Of a stretch of DNA of 5,665 nt, positions 1-5,665 are shown piece by piece. The first letter of the stretch is position 1. The number at the start of each line of letters is the position of its first letter. The position numbers and the translations under genes are program-made. Origin of the DNA: Candidatus Avelusimicrobium ruminicola (lineage in GTDB: Bacteria > Elusimicrobiota > Elusimicrobia > Elusimicrobiales > Elusimicrobiaceae); NCBI GenBank assembly GCA_900319885.1, contig ONQH01000100.1:1132-6796 (forward strand), written 5' to 3'. The notes below the pieces were generated by a model. That model searched no databases. It was not told the origin of the DNA and saw only the letters and a list, made by a program, of their open reading frames with translations.

Positions 1-1247
1 CTCCTTTACCGACACGTTATCCCCTTGCAGTTGATACGTACACTTCACATGCTTCTCAGTGTGCAAATCGTCCTGCCTCCATTTCAACGTGCCCTGGGTA
101 TGTGTGCGGTTACCGGCAAAATAGAAGGCTTGCACCAGGTTTTTCCCGCCCGAGCCAAATAGAGCCATGGTGTTCGCCACACGCACGTTGACATCCGGGG
201 TGTACTCGTTACGCAGATAAACTATTACTTTTTTATTTTTAACGACTAAAATATTTCGTGCGCCGCGCTGGTCATCCCCACCTGTGTACGCAAAGTAAAT
301 CGTTTCACCCTGACGGCCTTTGCCAATCACCGGGCGGCCGGAAGCATCTGGCTCCGTTACTTCAACCAGTTGCCAGGATTGCGTATCTGCCAACCGGGTG
401 TTCATGGCAAGTTCAAACCGTTCGGAATACTTGGCCGAGTTTTGCCGCGTTACATAAAAAACGGTTTTATCTTGAGGGTCCTGGGTGATGCTTAGCGGGG
501 CCCCCCGGGTGGACATCCCGTTTACAAATACTTCATCCGAGCCCGGGCACACGCTCTTAACAACCGGGCGTTGCTCTTCGGGGAAGGTGAGCGATAAAAG
601 CACCAAGAGCCCGTTGGCATCATCACAATGAAATTTGCGGTTTTGTTTGGAAGAATCTTCCCAGCCCATCATCCCGTCTTCGGCGCGGCGATGACTACCC
701 AGCGCACTGCTTTTGCGGTCCGCCCCTTGCATGGGGTATTGTTCGCCAAAACCCAGGGTGTGGCCTACTTCGTGCAGGCAGACGCTGTCGCGCGGATCGG
801 TAAGACTTTTTAGCGGGCAGCCAACCTCTTTGCCGGCTTGCCAACCGGTCCGCCGGGCCCCGTTAGCCGTTTGTGCTCCGCGTGCAATTATCTCCTCCGC
901 TTGCCAGTAGAAAATCAGGTCCGGCTCGCGGTTCCCGGCCGGAACGATTTGGATGTTTTGCTCCTGCAACAACGGCAACGCCCATTGAAATTCTTTTTCC
1001 AGGCGCTGAGCGCGGATATGCTGGCGGGCATTTTCAAACCAACGGGAATAATACGCGTGTACTGCTTCCAGCAGTTGGGCCTCAGTCCAATCAATACCGT
1101 CGGCCTTTACTTGCACAAATAGGGGCTGCCCCGCGCGTATTTTATAAAGAATATTTGTGCGCGCCAACTGTTGTGTACCCCCGGGTCCGCTCCGAAGGCT
1201 TTCAGCACCAAAAACAATAAAAGCGAGAGCACACTGAGTTTCTTCAT
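1..1247 (-). CDS. Secreted metzincin-like zinc metalloprotease, 3' partial, frameshifted near its N-terminus
   Basis: Reading the minus strand with codons beginning at positions divisible by 3 gives a frame with no stop from about 1176 to the window edge, so the C-terminus is missing. With one base restored at the G run (1178-1182) the visible protein is 416 residues. It has a signal peptide (1-20), an unassigned helical region (about 55-96), then HEVGHTLGFGEQY at 159-171 (bases 774 to 736) and a Met-turn-like DGMMGW at 191-196. HExxHxxG followed by a Met-turn is the metzincin layout. His159 and His163 would bind zinc and Glu160 would be catalytic. The usual third ligand (His or Asp) is replaced by Glu169. 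Residues from about 237 onward look beta-rich, with no family recognised. The protein is probably exported and peptide-cleaving, but substrate and exact family are unknown. It is divergent from recG. It may be a pseudogene, a sequencing error or a recoded gene. Confidence 0.75.
1107..1247 (-). other. Signal-peptide reading frame of the metalloprotease (46 codons before a stop)
   Basis: From the ATG at 1247, preceded by a well-spaced GGGG ribosome binding site, this frame encodes MKK, a leucine-rich hydrophobic stretch (residues 4-15) and KAFGA, a convincing Sec signal peptide with cleavage near residues 19-20. As sequenced, the frame passes through the G run and ends at TAA (1109-1107) after 46 residues. 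The body of the protease lies in another frame, and adding one base at the run joins the two. The residues after residue 23 in this frame are therefore probably not real protein. An in-frame alternative start for the body exists at ATG 1266-1264, but it would give an N-terminus with no signal peptide. Confidence 0.7.
1178..1182 (-). other. Probable frameshift site: run of five G (minus strand)
   Basis: The minus strand reads GACCCGGGGGTACACA here. With five G the signal-peptide frame continues into a stop at 1109-1107. With six G it continues as D-P-G-G-T-Q-Q-L into the long open frame. A one-base loss in a homopolymer is the simplest explanation. The exact position is inferred, because any compensating change between about 1200 and 1110 would also work. 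Confidence 0.55.
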
Positions 1248-1253
1248 GTCTAT

Positions 1254-1257
1254 CCCC
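1254..1257 (-). promoter_or_regulatory. Ribosome binding site deciding the metalloprotease start
   Basis: AAAGGGG sits six bases before the ATG at 1247. This placement supports the signal-peptide start over the upstream ATG at 1266, which has no Shine-Dalgarno sequence at a suitable distance. Confidence 0.6.
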
Positions 1258-1274
1258 TTTACCCATATTACTAT

Positions 1275-1308
1275 ATTATAAGTATAAGACTAAACGCCAA
1301 AATTTCAA
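1275..1308 (-). promoter_or_regulatory. Candidate promoter of the metalloprotease gene
   Basis: The minus strand carries TATAAT at 1280-1275. Just upstream is an overlapping choice, TTGAAA (1308-1303), 16 bases, then TATACT (1286-1281). TATAAT would start the transcript near 1268, about 20 bases before the ATG at 1247. The region is AT-rich, so the exact element is uncertain. Confidence 0.4.
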
Positions 1309-1323
1309 GGAAAGGCTTGTTAT

Positions 1324-1332
1324 TGCTATAAT
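1324..1332 (+). promoter_or_regulatory. Extended -10 promoter of recG, implying a leaderless transcript
   Basis: TG-C-TATAAT is a perfect extended -10 box. Six bases separate its end (1332) from the recG ATG (1339), so transcription starting seven bases downstream would begin at the start codon itself. No -35 hexamer is seen at 16-18 bases. No Shine-Dalgarno sequence lies at a usable distance; the purine-rich AAGGAAAGG at 1308-1316 is more than 20 bases upstream and would lie before the transcript start. Confidence 0.6.
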
Positions 1333-1338
1333 TTAAGT

Positions 1339-3435
1339 ATGAGCGCGCCTGTAAAAATTCAATTCTTAAAAGGCATCGGCCCGGCCAAAGCCAAACTGTT
1401 TGAACGCCTGGAAGTGCAAACCATCCAGGATTTACTGCACTACTATCCGCGCACGTACCAGGACCGCCGCTTAAACACCTCTCCCAACGAATATAATTCC
1501 GACGCGTTAGTCGTTTTCAAAGGGCGCGTACTACGCACGCAACAAATCCCCGCGCGCAGTGTGCTGATTTTTAAGGCCGTGCTGGAAGATGAACAAGGCC
1601 GGCAAATGGAGTGTACGTGGTTCAAAAAACGCATGTACCGCGCGTTTCGCTTTGACCCGTTCGGCACGCTCAAAAAAGATTTTACCGTCGGGAACGAAAT
1701 GTGGGTCATTGGCCGCAAGAACGACCGCGGCGCCATGTTTGCCAACCAAGTTACGGTGGAAGAATCGTACGTGGCGGCCGACGCGCTGACTTCGCTGCAC
1801 GCCGGGCGGCTTACGCCCATTTACGCGCTGACCGAAGGGCTGACCAACAAACAGTTCCGGCAATTTATGTACGAGGCACTCCAATCGCAAACGCTTACAG
1901 ACACGCCCGAAATTCTGCCCAAAACCTTACTGGAAAAACGCCACCTCTTAAGCGCGCCGCAAGCCCTGCGCTCTATTCATTTCCCCAACTCGTTAGCCGA
2001 ATTGGATACCGCCCGCACGCGCTTGGCGTACGAAGAATTTTTACTCTTGGCTACCGCGTGGGGCATTAAGCGCACGCAAACTAAAATCTTAGCCAAAGAT
2101 TACGGTTACAAAATCAAAAAGAATTTGCTGACCCCGTTTCGCGAGCAGTTAGGTTTTGAATTCACCAACAGCCAAAAAAAAGTGATTAACGAAATTTTCA
2201 AAGACCTCACGTCTTCGCGCCCGATGAACCGCTTGCTACAGGGCGACGTGGGCTCCGGCAAAACAGTCGTGGCGTTGTGTGCCATGTTACTGGCGGTAGA
2301 GAACGGATACCAGGCCGCGCTGATGGCTCCGACCGAAATTTTAGCCGAGCAACATTTCCTTACGTTTAAGCGGATGCTGGCGGGCTTGCCCGTTAATATC
2401 GCGGTGCTGACTTCCAGCACCAAGACCGCCGCCAAAAAGAAAATTTTGCAGGAACTGGCCGACGGGAAAATTCAAATTCTAGTGGGCACGCACGCGGTCA
2501 TCCAAGACACGGTGCAATTTCACAATTTGCGCCTGGCGGTGATTGACGAACAGCACCGCTTTGGCGTTAAACAGCGCAGTAAACTGAAAGAAAAAACCGC
2601 CAAGTTGGACTTACTGACCATGACCGCTACGCCGATTCCGCGCACGCTGGCGTTGGCGTTTTACGGAGACCTAGATGTCTCCACCCTTAGCGAACTGCCG
2701 CCCGGCCGCCAACCCATTTTGACCGAGTGCGCCACCTCTAAACTGGCGTACGACCGCGTACGAACCGAAGTAGCCAAAGGCCGCCAGGCGTATATCGTGT
2801 TTCCCTTGATTGAGGAGAGCGAAAAGATTTCCGCCAAGGCCGTGACCGAAGAATTTGAAAAACTCAAAAAAGTGTTCCCGCAGTTTCGTTTAGCGGTGTT
2901 ACATGGCCAAATGAGCCAGCAGGAAAAAGAGCGCGTCATGGCGGATTTTGCCGCACACAAAACCGATATTTTGGTTGCCACGCCCGTCATAGAAGTAGGT
3001 ATTGATGTTAAAAACGCGACTGTGATGGTCATTGAAAATGCCGAGCGTTTTGGCCTGGCCAGTTTGCACCAGTTGCGCGGGCGCGTGGGCCGCGGCGAAC
3101 ACGAAAGTTACTGTGTGCTGGTACCCCAGCACGCCGGCAGTGTAGCCAAAGAACGGGTGGACATCATCTGTGCCACGCGCGACGGGTTCAAAATCGGCGA
3201 GCGCGATATGCAACTTAGAGGCCCGGGCGAAATTTTAGGCACGCGCCAGTCGGGCGAGTTGGAATTTAAGGCCGGCGATATTTTTAAGGACCGCGATATT
3301 TTGTACTGGGCCATTGAGGACCGCGACGAACTTTTAGCGGCGGACCCCGCACTTACTGCACCCCAGCACGCGCCGTTCAAGCGCAAACTACAAGAGTTAT
3401 ATCAAGAGAACTGGCACCTAATTGATTTATCGTAG
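1339..3435 (+). CDS. recG: ATP-dependent DNA helicase RecG
   Basis: This complete 698-residue protein matches the usual RecG length (E. coli about 693). RecG is a cytoplasmic double-strand DNA translocase that remodels stalled replication forks, R-loops and Holliday junctions. The N-terminus (FLKGIGPAKA, residues 9-18, and DLLHYYPRTYQDR, 31-43) is the typical RecG opening. An OB-fold wedge domain follows at about 58-150, with Trp94-Phe95 in the region that contacts the junction. The helicase core shows a Q-motif-like FTNSQKKVINEI (275-286), Walker A GDVGSGKT (302-309), APTEILAEQH (330-339), DEQH (403-406), TATP (429-432), LHGQMS (521-526) and QLRGRVGRG (578-586). The C-terminal TRG-type motif, GERDMQLRGPGEILGTRQSG (620-639), couples ATP hydrolysis to translocation. 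No key residue is missing. The first ATG fits the family N-terminus exactly despite lacking a ribosome binding site. The gene converges with the pilin gene across 14 bases. Confidence 0.97.
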   Translation: MSAPVKIQFLKGIGPAKAKLFERLEVQTIQDLLHYYPRTYQDRRLNTSPNEYNSDALVVFKGRVLRTQQIPARSVLIFKAVLEDEQGRQMECTWFKKRMYRAFRFDPFGTLKKDFTVGNEMWVIGRKNDRGAMFANQVTVEESYVAADALTSLHAGRLTPIYALTEGLTNKQFRQFMYEALQSQTLTDTPEILPKTLLEKRHLLSAPQALRSIHFPNSLAELDTARTRLAYEEFLLLATAWGIKRTQTKILAKDYGYKIKKNLLTPFREQLGFEFTNSQKKVINEIFKDLTSSRPMNRLLQGDVGSGKTVVALCAMLLAVENGYQAALMAPTEILAEQHFLTFKRMLAGLPVNIAVLTSSTKTAAKKKILQELADGKIQILVGTHAVIQDTVQFHNLRLAVIDEQHRFGVKQRSKLKEKTAKLDLLTMTATPIPRTLALAFYGDLDVSTLSELPPGRQPILTECATSKLAYDRVRTEVAKGRQAYIVFPLIEESEKISAKAVTEEFEKLKKVFPQFRLAVLHGQMSQQEKERVMADFAAHKTDILVATPVIEVGIDVKNATVMVIENAERFGLASLHQLRGRVGRGEHESYCVLVPQHAGSVAKERVDIICATRDGFKIGERDMQLRGPGEILGTRQSGELEFKAGDIFKDRDILYWAIEDRDELLAADPALTAPQHAPFKRKLQELYQENWHLIDLS

Positions 3436-3449
3436 GAAGGCAAATACTA

Positions 3450-4007
3450 CTAGCTATGAAATCTATATACGCGCAGGGAGCCTGTTTTCTTCTGAAGAAC
3501 CACCTCTGTTCCATGCATTAACTTTTCGCAAAAGGCACCCTTTTCCTTTTTAAACAGGTGTGGATTTTTGCTTTGTTCCGTACAAAGCAATTCATGAACG
3601 GGCATATCAACGAAAGTTTTGGCAGCTAATTGATATATAAAACCTGCTCCTTCATAAGGCCCTGTTTTCCGAGCAATGAAGATGGCAGCATCATCTTTGT
3701 CACCGCCTCCTTGTAAGTGCATCGTCCAATCTTTCGTTCCCTTGGCATCATGGTGATAGTTATACCACTTGGTATCACTTTCCCAGGGTAAAGAAATATC
3801 TAGTTTTGCAAAACTATCTGCATAAACCCCATGTGTCATGTAATATATTTTGTTTGCATCATAAACAGCCTTAATAGCTGAAATGGCTTCCATAGCACGG
3901 CTTCTCTCTACTGCTTTTTGATATTGCGGCAACGCAATAGCGGCCAGAACCGCAATGATGAGCACAACAACTAATAGCTCAATTAACGTAAAACCTTTTG
4001 TATACAT
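3450..4007 (-). CDS. Type IV pilin-like protein (prepilin with GFTLIE N-terminus)
   Basis: This 185-residue prepilin is exported and assembled into a type IV pilus or type II secretion-like pseudopilus at the cell envelope. The short leader MYTKG is cut by prepilin peptidase before Phe6, leaving FTLIE with the conserved Glu5 of the mature protein. The hydrophobic helix spans residues 6-27 and continues as ALPQYQKAVERSR (25-37), a signature I associate with Elusimicrobium-type pilins. The globular part is rich in Tyr, Trp and Lys and carries two cysteines, Cys142 and Cys160, well placed for a C-terminal disulfide loop. No other pilus gene lies in the window, so it is an orphan here. Two sampled 60-base segments are 35% GC (21/60 each), against 50-62% in sampled recG and aqpZ segments. 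It could be a major, minor or pseudopilin; the sequence does not decide. Confidence 0.9.
   Translation of the reverse strand: MYTKGFTLIELLVVVLIIAVLAAIALPQYQKAVERSRAMEAISAIKAVYDANKIYYMTHGVYADSFAKLDISLPWESDTKWYNYHHDAKGTKDWTMHLQGGGDKDDAAIFIARKTGPYEGAGFIYQLAAKTFVDMPVHELLCTEQSKNPHLFKKEKGAFCEKLMHGTEVVLQKKTGSLRVYRFHS
3474..3491 (+). terminator. Weak candidate terminator for recG inside the pilin 3' end
   Basis: CAGG, loop GAG, CCTG, then TTTTCTT forms a four-base-pair stem followed by a broken T tract, about 40 bases after the recG stop. It lies within the opposite-strand pilin coding region. The stem is short, so this may be chance. No better terminator for recG or for the pilin gene was found around the 14-bp gap (3436-3449), which otherwise appears empty. 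Confidence 0.2.
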
Positions 4008-4016
4008 GGTACGTAT

Positions 4017-4022
4017 CTCCTC
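4017..4022 (-). promoter_or_regulatory. Ribosome binding site of the pilin gene
   Basis: GAGGAG on the minus strand lies nine bases before the ATG at 4007. It supports this start, which also gives the expected five-residue prepilin leader. Confidence 0.7.
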
Positions 4023-4044
4023 ATTTTTAAACTAACTATATTAT

Positions 4045-4053
4045 ATTGTAACA
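4045..4053 (-). promoter_or_regulatory. Extended -10 promoter of the pilin gene
   Basis: The minus strand reads TG-T-TACAAT (4053-4045), overlapping a second TATAAT at 4045-4040. The expected transcript start near 4038 leaves a leader of about 30 bases containing the ribosome binding site. No -35 box at the right spacing was found. Confidence 0.5.
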
Positions 4054-4095
4054 AAAAAATAAAAAGGAATTTCTCTCTTCGATATCCGTCAAAAT

Positions 4096-4104
4096 TGCTA
4101 CAAT
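4096..4104 (+). promoter_or_regulatory. Extended -10 promoter of aqpZ
   Basis: TG-C-TACAAT has the same layout as the recG and pilin elements and no clear -35 partner. Transcription would begin near 4111, giving a leader of about 53 bases before the GTG start. It lies back-to-back with the pilin promoter. Confidence 0.5.
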
Positions 4105-4119
4105 ATATAGGTAACATTT

Positions 4120-4149
4120 CGCCGCGCGGCGTGCAAAACGCTAAGCGGC
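4120..4149 (+). promoter_or_regulatory. Potential hairpins in the aqpZ 5' leader
   Basis: The leader holds a 12-base GC palindrome, CGCCGCGCGGCG (4120-4131). It also allows two alternative pairings: GCGT (4129-4132) with ACGC (4138-4141) around loop GCAAA, and GCCGC (4121-4125) with GCGGC (4145-4149). These end just before the ribosome binding site. The pairing is visible, but a regulatory role is only a guess. Confidence 0.3.
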
Positions 4150-4152
4150 ATC

Positions 4153-4157
4153 AGGAG
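4153..4157 (+). promoter_or_regulatory. Ribosome binding site deciding the aqpZ GTG start
   Basis: AGGAG lies six bases before the GTG at 4164. This selects the GTG over an in-frame TTG at 4095, which would overlap the predicted -10 box and lie upstream of the predicted transcript start. Confidence 0.75.
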
Positions 4158-4163
4158 AAAACT

Positions 4164-4841
4164 GTGAAAAAATATACTGCTGAATTATTAGGTACGTTTG
4201 TACTTACCCTCTTTGGCTGCGGTTCCGCGGCAATTGCGGGTGCGGCGCTGGGCACGTTAGGGATTGCCTTTGCGTTTGGTTTGTCTATCGTAGCCATGGC
4301 CTATGCCATTGGCGATATTTCCGGCTGCCACATCAACCCGGCTGTGTCTTTGGGTGTGTGGATGAGCGGCAAAATGACCACCAAAGATTTCTTTGGCTAC
4401 GTAGTGGCCCAATGCGTGGGCGCGCTCTTGGCCGCCTTGACCTTGGCCGCTATTATCAATATGACCAACTTGGGCGGTATTGCCGCTACCGGGTTAGGTG
4501 CTAACGGATACGGCGCGGCTTCTTCCATCGGTCTTACCGCTTGTGGCGCGTTAGTAGTGGAAGCCATTTTGACCTGTATCTTTGTACTGACGATTTTAGG
4601 CGTAACCTCTAGCGAAAAAACCGCCGCTATCGCCGGCCTGGTTATCGGTTTAACCTTGACCTTTGTACATATCATGGGCATCCCGCTCACGGGTACCTCC
4701 GTCAACCCGGCCCGCAGTTTTGGGCCTGCCTTGGTACTTGGCGGACAAGCCTTGTGCCAACTGTGGGTATTTATCGTGGGGCCTTTTATCGGTGCCGCGC
4801 TCGCGGCCCTCATTTGGAAAGGGTTTAACAAAGCCAAATAG
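4164..4841 (+). CDS. aqpZ: Aquaporin Z, water channel of the inner membrane
   Basis: This 225-residue protein of the major intrinsic protein family forms tetrameric channels for rapid passive water movement. E. coli AqpZ is 231 residues. It starts at GTG with KKYTAELLGTF, the usual first-helix motif. Six membrane helices are predicted at about 4-25, 31-50, 75-98, 124-146, 154-173 and 197-220, with two half-helices carrying NPA motifs at 58-60 and 181-183. Matched by spacing to E. coli AqpZ Phe43, His174, Thr183 and Arg189, the selectivity filter is Phe38, His169, Thr178 and Arg184. This is the narrow water-specific set rather than the glycerol-facilitator set. A small oddity is GDISGCH before the first NPA, where GHISGGH is common. 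The gene is single, divergent from the pilin gene, and ends in a strong terminator. Confidence 0.95.
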   Translation: MKKYTAELLGTFVLTLFGCGSAAIAGAALGTLGIAFAFGLSIVAMAYAIGDISGCHINPAVSLGVWMSGKMTTKDFFGYVVAQCVGALLAALTLAAIINMTNLGGIAATGLGANGYGAASSIGLTACGALVVEAILTCIFVLTILGVTSSEKTAAIAGLVIGLTLTFVHIMGIPLTGTSVNPARSFGPALVLGGQALCQLWVFIVGPFIGAALAALIWKGFNKAK

Positions 4842-4860
4842 GTTTGAAATACCAAACAAA

Positions 4861-4886
4861 ACCCCCGCTTCGTGCGGGGGTTTTTT
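4861..4886 (+). terminator. Rho-independent terminator shared by aqpZ and the HAD gene
   Basis: ACCCCCGC, loop TTCGT, GCGGGGGT forms a perfect eight-base-pair stem directly followed by a T run, starting 20 bases after the aqpZ stop. The upstream side is A-rich (CAAACAAAA), so read on the minus strand the same stem is followed by TTTTGTTTG. It probably also ends the convergent HAD transcript, whose stop is 15 bases beyond. Confidence 0.9.
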
Positions 4887-4900
4887 ACTGCCCAAAAAAG

Positions 4901-5665
4901 TTATTTACCCAGGGTATTTTGTCCGTTATATTGAGTAATATAATAATCGGCCACCCGCATTTTTTGCGCCGCTTGTTCCAGCGAGTGGGCCTCCTCAATA
5001 GCCGCGGTAGGGAAGCCGGCTTGGTGCGCGGTTTCCAGCGCGTGCAGTGCGTCCTCGGCTACCAGCGTGCGTTCTTTGAGCGTGCCCAAACGCACCAGAG
5101 CCGCTTCATACACTTTGGGGCTGGTCTTGCCGATACCCACTTCGTCACACGTAATAATAAAATCAAAATAATCTAACATCCCCAGACGTTTGAGGGCGCG
5201 CTCGGCAAATTCTTTGTGCGAGGCCGTAGCCACCGCCATTTTAACGCCTTGCGCTTTGAGTTGCGCCAGTTGTTCGCGCACGCCCGGCATGGGTTCTATT
5301 TCATAAAAGTAACGGTTTTTTATGGGCTCTAATGTTTTTTCTAAAATGACTTCGGGCGGGTCGGGCAGGTGATACATCTCTTTGACGTATCTTGCCCCGT
5401 CCATGAGTGAAAGCGTTTCCAACTTGGCGTCTAAATCGGCCGGCGGCTCCAACCCCAGCGAGCGCACATAATTACTGCCGGAATTTTCCCACGCCCACAG
5501 AGAATCTAACAGCGTACCGTCCAAATCAAAAATCACGGCGTCCACTTCTTGCCGGGCCGGAAACGCACGCCGCCGCAATAACTCTATGCGCGGATGCGAC
5601 GAAACGGTCTGCAGCAGTTTTTGAATCCGTAAATCAGCCGCGCGTTGGCGGGCCTGCTGCTGGGC
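4901..5665 (-). CDS. HAD-superfamily hydrolase (phosphatase or phosphomutase type), 5' partial with N-terminal extension
   Basis: The frame ends at TAA 4903-4901 and stays open to the right edge, giving 254 visible residues. From the TTG at 5578 (residue 1 here) the HAD fold is complete. It shows motif I DLDGTLLDS with nucleophile Asp18 and acid/base Asp20, motif II Thr118 in AVATAS, motif III Lys151 in GKTSPKVYEAA, and motif IV Glu175-Asp176 in VAEDALHALETA, which binds magnesium. Residues 25-95 form the helical cap of subfamily IA, as in phosphoglycolate phosphatase and beta-phosphoglucomutase. It probably cleaves or moves phosphate on a small cytoplasmic metabolite, but the substrate cannot be read from sequence. 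Such proteins usually begin just before motif I. Here at least 41 residues precede it, including a Gln/Arg/Ala-rich stretch (QQQARQRAADLR) with no stop. No strong ribosome binding site marks the TTG or the GTG codons nearer motif I, so a longer or fused protein is likely. Confidence 0.85.
   Translation of the reverse strand, partial: AQQQARQRAADLRIQKLLQTVSSHPRIELLRRRAFPARQEVDAVIFDLDGTLLDSLWAWENSGSNYVRSLGLEPPADLDAKLETLSLMDGARYVKEMYHLPDPPEVILEKTLEPIKNRYFYEIEPMPGVREQLAQLKAQGVKMAVATASHKEFAERALKRLGMLDYFDFIITCDEVGIGKTSPKVYEAALVRLGTLKERTLVAEDALHALETAHQAGFPTAAIEEAHSLEQAAQKMRVADYYITQYNGQNTLGK

Noticed and set aside
494..510. GC-rich palindromic stretch (GGGGCCCC then CCGGG) as a repeat or site
   Set aside because: It falls inside coding sequence, is short, and is explained by the Gly-Ala-Pro codons of the protease.
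258..1220. Several plus-strand reading frames of 61-115 codons
   Set aside because: They lie opposite the long minus-strand metalloprotease frame, which has a family motif and a signal peptide. None shows a ribosome binding site or a recognisable domain.
1264..1266. ATG in frame with the metalloprotease body as the real start
   Set aside because: It gives an N-terminus without a signal peptide (MGKGDRHEE) and has no ribosome binding site, whereas the ATG at 1247 has both. Kept only as an alternative.
1443..3386. Minus-strand and alternative-frame reading frames within recG
   Set aside because: They are shadows of a complete, well-conserved helicase gene and show no domain of their own.
4087..4092. 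TTGACG on the minus strand as a -35 box for the pilin gene
   Set aside because: It is 36 bases from the TACAAT box, and no -10-like hexamer lies at 16-18 bases.
4095..4163. N-terminal extension of the aquaporin from a TTG at 4095
   Set aside because: The TTG overlaps the predicted -10 box, the extension has no similarity to the family, and the GTG at 4164 has a well-placed AGGAG.
4397..5176. Overlapping reading frames opposite aqpZ and the HAD gene
   Set aside because: They cross the terminator or run antisense to genes with clear family motifs.

Overview
The window most resembles a gut-type Elusimicrobiota genome, probably a contig from a metagenome or isolate. The best lineage clue is the prepilin at 3450-4007 (minus). 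Its N-terminal helix runs straight into an ALPQYQKAVERSR stretch, which I associate from memory with the many pilin-like proteins of Elusimicrobium relatives. The assignment is an inference of moderate confidence. Coding DNA is about 50-62% GC in the recG and aqpZ segments I counted, and the pilin gene is clearly AT-richer.

Layout, left to right. (1) Bases 1-1247, minus strand: a secreted zinc metalloprotease-like gene that runs off the left edge. A simple ORF search misses it because it has no stop codon in the window and its signal peptide lies in a different frame from its body. The break maps near a short G run (1178-1182). (2) A 91-bp divergent promoter region. (3) recG (1339-3435, plus), a complete branched-DNA helicase gene, apparently read from a leaderless transcript. 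(4) A convergent 14-bp gap, then a type IV pilin-like gene (3450-4007, minus). (5) A 156-bp divergent promoter region. (6) aqpZ (4164-4841, plus), a complete water-channel gene starting at GTG. (7) A strong, probably bidirectional, terminator (4861-4886). (8) A HAD-family phosphatase (4901-5665, minus) whose reading frame stays open past the right edge, so it has at least 41 residues in front of the usual HAD start.

The genes do not form one pathway. All neighbouring pairs are divergent or convergent, so each is probably its own transcription unit, though genes beyond the edges could join the first and last. RecG works in the cytoplasm on stalled replication forks. AqpZ is an inner-membrane water channel. 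The pilin and the metalloprotease are exported. Three promoters (recG, pilin, aqpZ) share an extended -10 element, TG-N-TAYAAT, with no convincing -35 box. No RNA gene, mobile element, CRISPR array or long repeat was seen, and no stretch over 300 bases is left without a gene. I did not find a clearly new multi-gene system. The points most worth a second look are the broken metalloprotease with its unusual zinc motif, the leaderless recG promoter, and the extended HAD protein.
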